Positions 50,121 to 59,100 of a stretch of 64,000 nt of DNA are shown piece after piece. The stretch is from Flavobacterium endoglycinae (GTDB lineage: Bacteria > Bacteroidota > Bacteroidia > Flavobacteriales > Flavobacteriaceae), in the NCBI RefSeq assembly GCF_017352115.1, contig NZ_CP071448.1:2999001-3063000 (forward strand), read 5' to 3'. How positions within the stretch are numbered: position 1 is the stretch's first letter; the number at the start of each line of letters is the position of its first letter. Below the pieces are notes generated by a model. That model did not search any database. It saw only the letters and a program-made list of their open reading frames with translations, and was not told the DNA's origin. A program made the position numbers and the translations under genes.

Positions 50121-50150
50121 AAAAAGGAACTACATATATAGTTCCTTTTT
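50121..50150 (-). terminator. Terminator after the Lys/Ala-rich protein gene
   Basis: The perfect 12-bp stem AAAAAGGAACTA/TAGTTCCTTTTT has a 6-nt loop. On the minus strand it continues into U-rich sequence. It lies 21 nt beyond the stop codon. Confidence 0.8.
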
Positions 50151-50170
50151 AAGTTCTGTACGCAGTTCTA

Positions 50171-50674
50171 TTAGTCCTGAATATAGGTTTTATTTCCGTT
50201 TTTGTTAATGTAATATTTACCGCCTTTTGGACCAGTATATACTTTTTTACCATTGTACTCTCCTGTAACTTTGTCTGGTGTTTTCGGAGCCTTTTCGTTT
50301 GTTTCTTTTAACGTTTTTGTCGCTGCTTTTTTAGTAGCAGTGGCATCTTTCTTAGCGGCTTTGCTTGCTGCGTCTGCTTTAGCTTCGGTTTTTTTTACTT
50401 CAGCTTTTGTGCTTTCAGCTTTTGCATCCTTTTTCGCTTTAGCGGCATCGCTTTTTGCTTTTGTGGCTTTCGCCGATGCATCAGTTGCCTCTTTGGCTGC
50501 TTTTTTAGATTTGTCAGCTTCTTTTTTTGCATCTGCCGTAGCTTTATCGGCTTTAGCTTTTGCCTTTTTTGCAGAAGCTTCAGATTTCGCTTTAGCGTCT
50601 TTTGCAGTAGTTTCCTGAGCGTAGAAATTAGTAGATAAAACTACTATAAAGCAAAGTAATAATAATTTTTTCAT
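50171..50674 (-). CDS. Exported Lys/Ala-rich protein with PBCV-type basic adaptor domain
   Basis: A 167-residue protein. A signal peptide (MKKLLLLCFIVVLSTNFYAQ) is followed by about 115 residues almost wholly of Lys, Ala, Asp, Glu, Ser and Thr in heptad-like AKxxAKK patterns, predicted as a long helix or coiled coil and resembling the tails of H1-like proteins. The last 29 residues (EYNGKKVYTGPKGGKYYINK and following) form a PBCV-specific basic adaptor domain with the GPKGGKYY hallmark. It is likely periplasmic or surface bound. It is monocistronic, upstream of the giant outer-membrane gene's end. Confidence 0.85.
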   Translation of the reverse strand: MKKLLLLCFIVVLSTNFYAQETTAKDAKAKSEASAKKAKAKADKATADAKKEADKSKKAAKEATDASAKATKAKSDAAKAKKDAKAESTKAEVKKTEAKADAASKAAKKDATATKKAATKTLKETNEKAPKTPDKVTGEYNGKKVYTGPKGGKYYINKNGNKTYIQD

Positions 50675-50738
50675 GGTGGTTATAGTTTAAATTTCTTACT
50701 AAAAGTAAGAAATTTTTTCGTATCTTTTTCATTTGCCA

Positions 50739-53700
50739 CTAAAAATAAGCACGAAGCTGGACGTTACCTGTATGTATTGTCGATCCAGTCTCACTTTTTC
50801 GTCCTTGGTAGTTTAAATTTATATCCAAAAATTGCGTAATATTCTTTTGCAGAAGCAGTTTCCAAACCAGATTTTGTCCCGCCTGAAGACCTTCAAGCAT
50901 TTGAAAACCAACAGATGAAAATTCATTTCCGTTAAACTTATTTTCATAAAAAGAAAATTCCCCATTTAAAGTTATTTTACTTTCTCCCGAAAACGAAAAC
51001 GAAGTCCCAAGTCTATTTTGAATCAGAGTTTCTAAGTTCCCAATTTGATTTTCCTTATTCTGAAATTCGTAAAAGAAATCCAGACTCGTATTTTTCGAAA
51101 ACAAATAACTAATTTTTGGCGCCAGCTGATATCCTTTTAAATCATAATTCTTCTCGGTAAAATCGGCTGAGATTAAATTGGTTTTAATCGTTTTGGTAAA
51201 GAAATTAAACAGCCAGCTTTTTTGATACAAATGCGTGTACTGCAATTGATGCGAATTATTTTTTAAATGCTGCGATCCAATCGAAAGCAAACTTTTACCA
51301 TTATTAATAAGGTACGAATACGTAACCGAATGTTTTTGTTTCCCGCGATTGTAAAATAAACTATTTCTGAAACTTGAATTTAATCCCAGAATATTTTCTT
51401 CTGAAGAATAAAACGGATTCAGTTCTAAACGATCGCCTTCGCTTCGTATTTTCCGATCCATAATAAAAGACGTCTGATTGTAGAAATACGACAACATCTT
51501 TTTCAAACCGTTTTCATTCTGCCATTGCAGCGGATTTAAAATAACCGATTGCGAAAATTTATTCTGATTGGTTTTAATATAAATCCTGTTCGGTAAAAAG
51601 ATCCTCACGAATTTTGCCTGATCGGGAAAAGCGGCAATTTCAAATTCTTCCAATTCCTGAATCCCGTTTCCGTTGTAATCGTTCCAAGCATATACACCTT
51701 GTCCCGCGGGAACTTCCAAATACGTAAATTCCTGCTGCGCAATAGTTCCAGAACTGGTTTCGTAAACCGTTCCAATCTGCATGAACTGATTGAAGAAACG
51801 GTCATTATATAAAATTCTCGAATTTAAAGAAGGTTCATTTTTTCGGGCAGGATCTGTAAAATTCAAATTTCGATAACTCGCATAAACCGCTAAATCAGTT
51901 GTTTTGTTCTGAATCAGTTTTGACTTTACATAATAGGTCTGCGAATTGTTTACGTGCTGTAAAAGTCCGTTTTGCAAACTGTCATTTTTTCGCTGTAAAA
52001 AACCTAACTCCACAAAAACTTTCGTGCTGTCGCCTCGTCCCACAAAAGCACCGTATTCAGAAAATCGTTGGCTTAAAGCCGAAAATTGATTTGTTGTTTT
52101 ATCTTTTTCCTGATTGTCTTCTATTTGAAAACTTCCTCCAATCCAATTTTTTCCAAAATGATATTTAGCTCGGGCTTGATTTCGGGTAAATTTTGAAGTA
52201 GAAGTGGTAGCATCAGAATTGAGGAAACTGCCTTGATTTTCAATCGTCCACTTTTTTAATTTGAATAAAGCCGATGCCGTGTGTCGTCCTCCCGAATAAC
52301 TTTCGCTAAAATCTAGTTTTTCAAACTGATACGTAAACAATCCAATATTCGAAGTTTCTTTCTTCGCAAATAAATCAAAATTAAGACCTGTTACAAGCAG
52401 ACTTTGGTTTCCTAAAAAAGTCGTATTTAAATTCCAATCACGGTTAAACTCAATATTATACAAACGTTCGACTGATCTAAAATCTTTCTGTACAAACTGA
52501 TAATTGGCAAAACCGTCTAAAGTCCAGTTTCTGCTGAAAAGACATTTTTTGATATTGGTTTTAAAAGCCACACCTTCGTTATCAGAATCATCAATTCCAG
52601 AAAAAAGGTTTTTATCATTATTGCTCACCGCAATTTCAAAATCAACAAGTGTTTTTTCATCAGGATTGTATTTTCCAAGAAATGTTGCCACTTGAATTTT
52701 CATGGGCGCCACAAGCTGAACGGTTGGTTCGTAATTACCTTGCGGAATTCCGTTTGCAGGCGAAACGTATTCGTAGATTTTTTCGACAGCCGTACTATTT
52801 TGAACGACATAATTTCCGAGATTATTTCCAACAAGACTAAATTTTACATTGTACAAAACATCTTCAGAATTATTCGAATATTCATATATCTCAATTCCGT
52901 TTACAATTGTTTTTTTGTATAAAATCTTATTTTCAGAATACGTGTCTTCGTATGCTGAAGGTGCTTTCATTAAATTAGGATCATCACCAGCTTGACTTAA
53001 AATCTGAACTTGTTCTGTTGAAAGATTCTGTTGTAAAGGCTGGTTTTTTAAATCATTTTCAGAATAAATATAACCGCCAAAACTCCAGCTTTTATTTTCG
53101 TGCGTTGCTCCGGCATATGTAACCAATCGATTATAATTTCTTTCCGAATATTGGTATTCAACATTAATTCTCATTTCAGAATTAATGGGGAAAAGTGAGG
53201 TAAACACAATTTCTCCTGCATTGTAATCAATAACATAATCGTTGTTTTCGCCTCGTTTCAATAACGTGCCATTTACATACACACGTTCTGAACCCGAAAT
53301 TACCAAAACATACAATTCGCCGTTTTGCCCTTTTAATTTATAAGGCCCTTGATTTCCTTCCTGTCCCGTAAAAGTGCTTTTGGCATATTGTCCTTTTACA
53401 AATGAAACCGAAGCAAAAACATTGGTTTTGCTTTTTTCGGTATCAAAATCGACACTTGCGGCAACTCCTTGTACTTTTTTGTTAAAACTTAGAAACTGCG
53501 TTTTCCGATTTTCCAGAAAAACGTCTCCCGCCCGAATGTTCCAGTCATCGCTGAAAAGTTCCATAAATATATTATCAAACTGATCAAGTTTTTGCGAATA
53601 ACCCCCATCTTGAAGCGGAATATTATTGTCTTGAAGTGACGCCCGCAGACTGACTTTGTCGGATATTTTTCCTGTAATCTGTAAATCAAGATTCGAATTT

Positions 53701-54170
53701 AAAACCGTATTTTGGTTGTTCCCAACGGTTACGCCTCTGGTAATACTTCCTGTTGTGTTGAGTCCGTCAAACGGAGTTACTTTTTTACCATTGTCGTTGT
53801 CGATTTTGTATAACTTATCAGTGCCGACATCGTTGCTCACAACCTGGCTGTTTTTGTAAAGGCTGTATTCTTTTGTCAGGAAATCAGGATAATTGAGGTA
53901 ATTAATTACTAAAGTATCAGAAACCGAAGTGAATTTTTCGTTTAAAAGAAGTGTTCCTTTTTGAAAATCAACTTTATAAAAAGTCGAATCGATAGGCTGG
54001 TTTTTGGTATTTAAAAGTTCGAAGAAATCAGAGTTGATGCTGAAATTTTCCAGCTGGATCGTGTCGCGTGTTGCAATTACTTTTTTGGTTTTGTACAATG
54101 ATTCAGTATCCTGTGCCTGAAGCCCGGAATACCAAATCAGCACCGCAAAAAACAGTAATTTTTTAAACAT
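50739..54170 (-). CDS. Giant outer-membrane beta-barrel protein, unknown function
   Basis: A 1143-residue exported protein with a signal peptide (MFKKLLFFAVLIWYSGLQAQ). The first 350 residues include DGLNTTGSITRGVTVGNNQN, LQITGKISDKVSLRASLQDN and FASVSFVKGQYAKSTFTGQE. The remaining part has many aromatic alternating strands, and the chain ends GNVQLRAYF, with a terminal Phe as in outer-membrane barrels. I recognise no TonB box, plug or enzymatic motif. YAWNDYNGNGIQELEEFEIAAF near residue 800 is EF-hand-like and may bind Ca2+. Monocistronic. Function unknown. Confidence 0.8.
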   Translation of the reverse strand: MFKKLLFFAVLIWYSGLQAQDTESLYKTKKVIATRDTIQLENFSINSDFFELLNTKNQPIDSTFYKVDFQKGTLLLNEKFTSVSDTLVINYLNYPDFLTKEYSLYKNSQVVSNDVGTDKLYKIDNDNGKKVTPFDGLNTTGSITRGVTVGNNQNTVLNSNLDLQITGKISDKVSLRASLQDNNIPLQDGGYSQKLDQFDNIFMELFSDDWNIRAGDVFLENRKTQFLSFNKKVQGVAASVDFDTEKSKTNVFASVSFVKGQYAKSTFTGQEGNQGPYKLKGQNGELYVLVISGSERVYVNGTLLKRGENNDYVIDYNAGEIVFTSLFPINSEMRINVEYQYSERNYNRLVTYAGATHENKSWSFGGYIYSENDLKNQPLQQNLSTEQVQILSQAGDDPNLMKAPSAYEDTYSENKILYKKTIVNGIEIYEYSNNSEDVLYNVKFSLVGNNLGNYVVQNSTAVEKIYEYVSPANGIPQGNYEPTVQLVAPMKIQVATFLGKYNPDEKTLVDFEIAVSNNDKNLFSGIDDSDNEGVAFKTNIKKCLFSRNWTLDGFANYQFVQKDFRSVERLYNIEFNRDWNLNTTFLGNQSLLVTGLNFDLFAKKETSNIGLFTYQFEKLDFSESYSGGRHTASALFKLKKWTIENQGSFLNSDATTSTSKFTRNQARAKYHFGKNWIGGSFQIEDNQEKDKTTNQFSALSQRFSEYGAFVGRGDSTKVFVELGFLQRKNDSLQNGLLQHVNNSQTYYVKSKLIQNKTTDLAVYASYRNLNFTDPARKNEPSLNSRILYNDRFFNQFMQIGTVYETSSGTIAQQEFTYLEVPAGQGVYAWNDYNGNGIQELEEFEIAAFPDQAKFVRIFLPNRIYIKTNQNKFSQSVILNPLQWQNENGLKKMLSYFYNQTSFIMDRKIRSEGDRLELNPFYSSEENILGLNSSFRNSLFYNRGKQKHSVTYSYLINNGKSLLSIGSQHLKNNSHQLQYTHLYQKSWLFNFFTKTIKTNLISADFTEKNYDLKGYQLAPKISYLFSKNTSLDFFYEFQNKENQIGNLETLIQNRLGTSFSFSGESKITLNGEFSFYENKFNGNEFSSVGFQMLEGLQAGQNLVWKLLLQKNITQFLDINLNYQGRKSETGSTIHTGNVQLRAYF

Positions 54171-54375
54171 AAACATTTTAACTCCGAAAATTCAAAAGTA
54201 GTATTTATAATCAAGAAATAATCAGGCATTTATTGACTGGTAAATGACTGAATTTAATGTGCTTTTGCAGACATTCCAAAAAATGTAAAGCACTGATTGT
54301 TTATTTTTTGAAGTACAATTCTCATCATAAATCAATCTTTTTTATAGCTTTGTTAGGCAAAAACGAATTCAAACC

Positions 54376-55437
54376 ATGGATACCGGTAAAGAACTTTTAT
54401 TCTTTTTTAGTGCTTTGGGCGCTTTCAACGGAATTATTCTGGGCGTTTACTTTTTCTTTTTTACCAGAAAAAAATACCTGACGAATTACTTTTTAGGCGC
54501 ACTTTTATTTGCGCTAAGTATTCGAATTGGAAAATCGGTTTTTGTTTATTTTCATCCTGAGCTGCCAAAAATGTATTTGCAGTTAGGACTTACGGCCTGC
54601 TTTTTTATTGGCCCTTGTTTGTATTACTTTCTTAAATCGGCAGTTGAAGAAGTCAATGTAATGCCAAAATCATGGAAACTGATATTGGTTTTCTGGGCAG
54701 TTCTAATTGTAGCGTTTGGAATTGCATTTCCGTATGAAGATTACCCCGATTTGTGGAGACAGTATTTTATAAAAGTCATTTATTTTCAATGGTTTGTTTA
54801 CATTGCTTTTTCAACATTTCTTATTGAAAACGTTCTGAGAAAAATATTCAGCAGTAAAGAAAAAACAACTCCCGCCGAAATGTGGTTTGGAATGCTTTTT
54901 CTGGGGAATTTTTTATTGTTCCTTTTTTACTTCCTTTCGATCATGGGCGCTTCGGCAGCAACTTATATAAGCGGTGCAGTCGTTTTTTCATTTATTCTGT
55001 ATCTAATTATTTCAATTCTTTTATATAGAAAAAAGACCGACGATTTGTTTCTACTGAATGGACCAAAAATCTCAGGCAAAAAAATAGAATCAGAAGAAGC
55101 TTTGATTTTATCTGAAAAACTGGAAAACATAATGACTGAAAAATCATTATATAAAAATCCCAATTTATCGCTTCAGGATTTATCGCAAGAAATTAATATC
55201 TCAAGTCACCAGCTTTCACAGTTTCTGAACAACAATCTCGGAAAGAATTTTACCAGTTTTGTGAATGAGTTTAGAATAAATGAAGCCTGCCGAATTATTA
55301 CTTCAAATGATAAACTAACTTTGGAATCGGTTGGTTATGATGTGGGTTTTAATTCGAAATCAACATTCTTTGCTGCGTTTAAAAAACATACCGGAACGAC
55401 TCCGCTTAATTATCAGTTGCAAGCTTTACAAACCTAA
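54376..55437 (+). CDS. Membrane-anchored AraC-family regulator, first copy
   Basis: A 353-residue protein with about six to seven N-terminal membrane helices (residues 8-225; GKELLFFFSALGAFNGIILG and following), a linker, and a C-terminal AraC helix-turn-helix (NLSLQDLSQEINISSHQLSQ, then RINEACRIITSNDKLTLESV, then GFNSKSTFFAAFKKHTGTTP). Membrane AraC proteins sense a lipid or small-molecule signal in Bacteroidota. The stop codon is immediately followed by the ATG of a close paralogue. Confidence 0.92.
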   Translation: MDTGKELLFFFSALGAFNGIILGVYFFFFTRKKYLTNYFLGALLFALSIRIGKSVFVYFHPELPKMYLQLGLTACFFIGPCLYYFLKSAVEEVNVMPKSWKLILVFWAVLIVAFGIAFPYEDYPDLWRQYFIKVIYFQWFVYIAFSTFLIENVLRKIFSSKEKTTPAEMWFGMLFLGNFLLFLFYFLSIMGASAATYISGAVVFSFILYLIISILLYRKKTDDLFLLNGPKISGKKIESEEALILSEKLENIMTEKSLYKNPNLSLQDLSQEINISSHQLSQFLNNNLGKNFTSFVNEFRINEACRIITSNDKLTLESVGYDVGFNSKSTFFAAFKKHTGTTPLNYQLQALQT

Positions 55438-56490
55438 ATGAGTATTGGTAAAGAAATATTGTTCTTCTTTGGTGCTTTGGGCGCTTTCAACGGATTTGTT
55501 TTAAGTCTGTATTTTTTCTTTTTAACCCAGAAAAAATATTTAAGCAACTACTTTCTCGGCGCCATGTTACTGGCTTTAAGCATCAGAATTACGGTTACGG
55601 TTTTTGTTTATTTCAATAATGATCTGCCTAAAACGTATTTGCAGATTGGACTTTCAGCGTGTCTGCTAATCGGTCCGTTTTTATATTTTGTTTTGCAATC
55701 AGGAATTCATTCTATTGTAAAAATTCCGTTGCAATGGAAACTGCATATAGCAGTTTGGCTGGTCATCATTATGCTGGCTGGATTTTGGTTTCCGTATCAA
55801 AACTATCCCATTTTATGGAATAACTATTTGGTTGCCTTGATTTTCTTTCAGTGGTTTTCGTATAGTCTTTTATCAGGTTTTGAAAATAGAATGCTTCTTC
55901 AAAAAATAATCTCAGATTATGCTAACGCTGTTCCAGCAGAAAAATGGTTTGGAACTATATTTCTTGGAAATGCGTTATTATTTCTATCCTATTTTCTAGG
56001 ATTTTCAAGAGTGCCTTTTGTTTCATGCATAACTGGCGCAATTGCATTTACGTTTATTTTGTATTTGATTATTTTAGTTTTGATGCACAGAAAACGAACC
56101 GATGATTTATTTGTGTTCAACATCAAAGAGAAAAAACTGAACCAAGAAGAAGCTTTCGTTTTATCTCAAAAATTGGAAAAATTAATGCTCGAAAAGTCAT
56201 TATTTAAAAATCCGAATTTGAGTTTAAACGATACGGCAAAAGAACTTGGGATTTCGACGCATCAATTGTCACAGTTTCTGAACAACAATATCGGAAAGAA
56301 TTTTACCACTTTTGTAAATGAATTTCGAATAAACGAAGCCTGTGAAATTATGCTTTCAAACGAAAAATTGACTTTAGAATCTATAGGTTATGATGTAGGT
56401 TTTAATTCGAAATCAACATTTTTTGCGGCATTTAAAAAACATACTGGAACAACACCTTTAAATTACCAGATTCAGGCTTTACAAACCTAA
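55438..56490 (+). CDS. Membrane-anchored AraC-family regulator, second copy
   Basis: A 350-residue paralogue of the preceding gene with the same plan: helices over residues 8-225 and an AraC domain at about 250-350. The last about 65 residues (KNFTTFVNEFRINEACEIML and following to NYQIQALQT) are almost identical to the first copy, while the membrane part is more diverged. It starts 0 nt after the first copy's TAA, so the two form a tandem-duplicated operon. Both may read the same operators but sense different ligands (inference). Confidence 0.92.
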   Translation: MSIGKEILFFFGALGAFNGFVLSLYFFFLTQKKYLSNYFLGAMLLALSIRITVTVFVYFNNDLPKTYLQIGLSACLLIGPFLYFVLQSGIHSIVKIPLQWKLHIAVWLVIIMLAGFWFPYQNYPILWNNYLVALIFFQWFSYSLLSGFENRMLLQKIISDYANAVPAEKWFGTIFLGNALLFLSYFLGFSRVPFVSCITGAIAFTFILYLIILVLMHRKRTDDLFVFNIKEKKLNQEEAFVLSQKLEKLMLEKSLFKNPNLSLNDTAKELGISTHQLSQFLNNNIGKNFTTFVNEFRINEACEIMLSNEKLTLESIGYDVGFNSKSTFFAAFKKHTGTTPLNYQIQALQT

Positions 56491-56606
56491 AAACGAGTAT
56501 CGATTTATAAATCCGTACTCCTGATTTCCCTTTCGATTACCTCATGTCGCGATTTACAGCTGACTTTTGTTCAACAAAAAAGTCAAATCTTAATCGCAAA
56601 AAATTT

Positions 56607-59006
56607 ATGAGGTTTTTAATTCTAGTTTTCGTTTACCTGTATGTTTTCCTTTTTAATACTGCAGAAGGAAAAGCACAATCCATTCAAAAAATTTCAGGAA
56701 AAGTCGTCAATTCAACTAACGAATTTATGATGGGAACTGCGTCTGTCATCATAGTTCAAGATTCAACAATCATCAAACAGCAAGATTTTTTAGATGGAAG
56801 TTTTCAAATATCCGACATCAATCAAAAAGAGGTTTTAGTAAAACTAACTTCGGCTGAATTCGCAGACCGTTTTTTACGAGTTAATTATAACGGAAGTGAA
56901 AATGTAGATTTAGGAACTATTATCGTAAAAGAAAACAACAATCAATTGAATGAAGTCGTAGTTACAAGCCAGCCTTCGCTGTTGAAATATGGCGCCAACG
57001 GAAATATTGATGTTACTGTAAAAGGAACGGTTCTCGCCACGAGCAGTTCGGTTGATGAATTATTAGGAAGAGTTCCAAATGTAGTAGTTTCCGAAGGACA
57101 AATCAGCGTTCTTGGGAAAGGGGAAGCCATTATTTACTTAAATGGCGTATTGATTAATTACGAACGATTTGCTGCTATTCCGGTTTCGCAGATTGCAAAA
57201 ATTGAAGTGATTTCAAATCCATCATCAAAATACGATGCCGAAGGTAAAGCCGTAATTAATATTGTTACCAAACAAAGTATTGAAAGCGGCATAATGGGAA
57301 GTGCGAGCCAGCATGCAGCGGTTTCTAAATTTGGAGGAGCCAGCACCAACACTTTTCTTGATTTTAATTATTCGAAAGGAAAATTCTCTTTTATTACCAA
57401 TTACAGTTTACAGTTGGGCAGAAACCGCGAACTTTTGTACACCACAAGAACACGATCCAATCCTGATGATTATATGAAATCTGAATTGACAACTGATTGG
57501 AAAAGAAGATTCAATAATTATTCGAATTTCGGATTCGGTCTTCAATATAGTTTTTCTGCCGATAATTATCTTTCGCTTGCCTACAGCGGAAATATTAGTG
57601 ATTTAGGCGGTGTTGTCGAAAGTCGGAATACACTCGATAACTATTCTGGACGCAGTTTTTATGCAACTGATGTTGACCGAAATGATGTTTTGCTCAATCA
57701 ATTTATCAACTTAAATTATAATTTAAAAACAGATCAAAAAGGTTCAACACTGTTTATTGGTTCACAATATTCGAATTACAATCAGACAATAGGTGATTTA
57801 ATTGAAGAAAACAGTTTGGTTGATGAAGAAACAGATCGACGATATTTAAAGAATAATGTAGGCAGCAGAATCAATATAATTGCAGTGCAGAGCGATTATA
57901 TGAAAACGATAAATGAAAAAACGAAAATCGAAATAGGAGCGAAGTTTAGCCACGCCACCATAAAATCGGGAACGGATTTTTTAATTGCTGATGATATGAA
58001 TACAGATTTCGAACTCGACGATGAACTTTCGAGTGATTTTGAATACAATGAAAAAATCGCTGCTGCTTATTTAAATTTTGGCGGAGCATTAAGCAATAAA
58101 GTCAATTTTTCTGTTGGCGCAAGAGCCGAAAAAACGAGCTATAATTTGTTTACAGATGCAAACGGAATCCAGAAATTTGAGAAAAGCTACAGTAACTTTT
58201 TTCCGAACTTACTTTTAAATTTCGATTTTTCTGAAGATTGGAAAGGACATTTTTCATACGCGGCCCGAATAACAAGACCGAGATATCAGGCATTAAATCC
58301 GTATGTTATTTATCAGGATCCGTTTACCACAATAGAAGGAAATCCAAATTTGCTTCCGGAAAAAACACATTCTTTTGAATTTGGCACGATGTACAAAAAG
58401 TTCGATTTTAAAATAGGCTATACGTATAAAATTGATCCTATTGCTGCGGCTGCACTTCGTGGCGACACGCCAAATAGTTATATCTTAAGAGCTTTAAACA
58501 TCGAAAAGGGACATACTTTTTTTAGTTCGCTTTCTAGATCTTTTAATCTCAAATGGTGGACTTCAACCAATACCATAAGCGTGAACTTAACAAAATCAAT
58601 TGACAACTTTTATGAATATGCTTTTAGTCCGGTAAAACCTCAAATTTATTTGTATTCGAATAATACTTTTACCATTCCGAAATATTTTAAACTTCAATTG
58701 CTGGCTTGGTATTTAGGAAATCGCAGTTACGGATTAGGAAGTGATAACAGTCGTTCGACTGTAACAGTAGGAATTGAAAGAAACTTTTTAAAGGATGCAT
58801 TAAAGCTCAATTTTTCGGCAAATGATATCTTTCATAAATTTATGGTTTCTGGAGATTATAATGTTGGTCAAACACAGATCTATTACCACAGAACCTACAC
58901 GAGTAATTATTTTAAATTGACAGCCACTTACAACTTCGGTAATTCCCAAAAGACGACTTATAAAAAATCTGAAATTGAACAATCTGAGAATAATAGAGCG
59001 AGATAA
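56607..59006 (+). CDS. Outer-membrane beta-barrel receptor (OMP_b-brl_3 family)
   Basis: A 799-residue outer-membrane protein. A signal peptide (MRFLILVFVYLYVFLFNTAE, then GKAQ) precedes a carboxypeptidase-like domain (KISGKVVNSTNEFMMGTASV), a plug-like region (SSVDELLGRVPNVVVSEGQISVLGKGEAIIYLNG and ISNPSSKYDAEGKAVINIVT) and the barrel. The chain ends near FKLTATYNFG followed by a short charged tail. ATG at 56607 is chosen over one 63 nt upstream because it gives a proper signal sequence. It lies 116 nt after the tandem AraC genes and is their most likely target. Confidence 0.9.
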   Translation: MRFLILVFVYLYVFLFNTAEGKAQSIQKISGKVVNSTNEFMMGTASVIIVQDSTIIKQQDFLDGSFQISDINQKEVLVKLTSAEFADRFLRVNYNGSENVDLGTIIVKENNNQLNEVVVTSQPSLLKYGANGNIDVTVKGTVLATSSSVDELLGRVPNVVVSEGQISVLGKGEAIIYLNGVLINYERFAAIPVSQIAKIEVISNPSSKYDAEGKAVINIVTKQSIESGIMGSASQHAAVSKFGGASTNTFLDFNYSKGKFSFITNYSLQLGRNRELLYTTRTRSNPDDYMKSELTTDWKRRFNNYSNFGFGLQYSFSADNYLSLAYSGNISDLGGVVESRNTLDNYSGRSFYATDVDRNDVLLNQFINLNYNLKTDQKGSTLFIGSQYSNYNQTIGDLIEENSLVDEETDRRYLKNNVGSRINIIAVQSDYMKTINEKTKIEIGAKFSHATIKSGTDFLIADDMNTDFELDDELSSDFEYNEKIAAAYLNFGGALSNKVNFSVGARAEKTSYNLFTDANGIQKFEKSYSNFFPNLLLNFDFSEDWKGHFSYAARITRPRYQALNPYVIYQDPFTTIEGNPNLLPEKTHSFEFGTMYKKFDFKIGYTYKIDPIAAAALRGDTPNSYILRALNIEKGHTFFSSLSRSFNLKWWTSTNTISVNLTKSIDNFYEYAFSPVKPQIYLYSNNTFTIPKYFKLQLLAWYLGNRSYGLGSDNSRSTVTVGIERNFLKDALKLNFSANDIFHKFMVSGDYNVGQTQIYYHRTYTSNYFKLTATYNFGNSQKTTYKKSEIEQSENNRAR

Positions 59007-59037
59007 AATTATTGTTTTTGAATATCAGTTTAAAAAA

Positions 59038-59064
59038 AAGACTTCACTTTTTGGGTGAAGTCTT
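59038..59064 (-). terminator. Aspartate kinase gene terminator
   Basis: AAGACTTCAC pairs with GTGAAGTCTT across a T-rich loop. The A-run at 59032-59039 gives a U-run on the minus strand. It lies 36 nt past the kinase stop. Confidence 0.75.
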
Positions 59065-59100
59065 CTATAATGTGAATTGAAATAATTACCTGCTTATAAA

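Noticed and set aside
50253..50618. A 121-codon open frame on the plus strand rich in Ala, Phe, Val and Ser
   Set aside because: It is the complement of the Lys/Ala/Asp-rich repeat gene at 50171-50674. Low-complexity AAR/GCN codons give long antisense frames. The minus-strand gene has a signal peptide and a known C-terminal domain.
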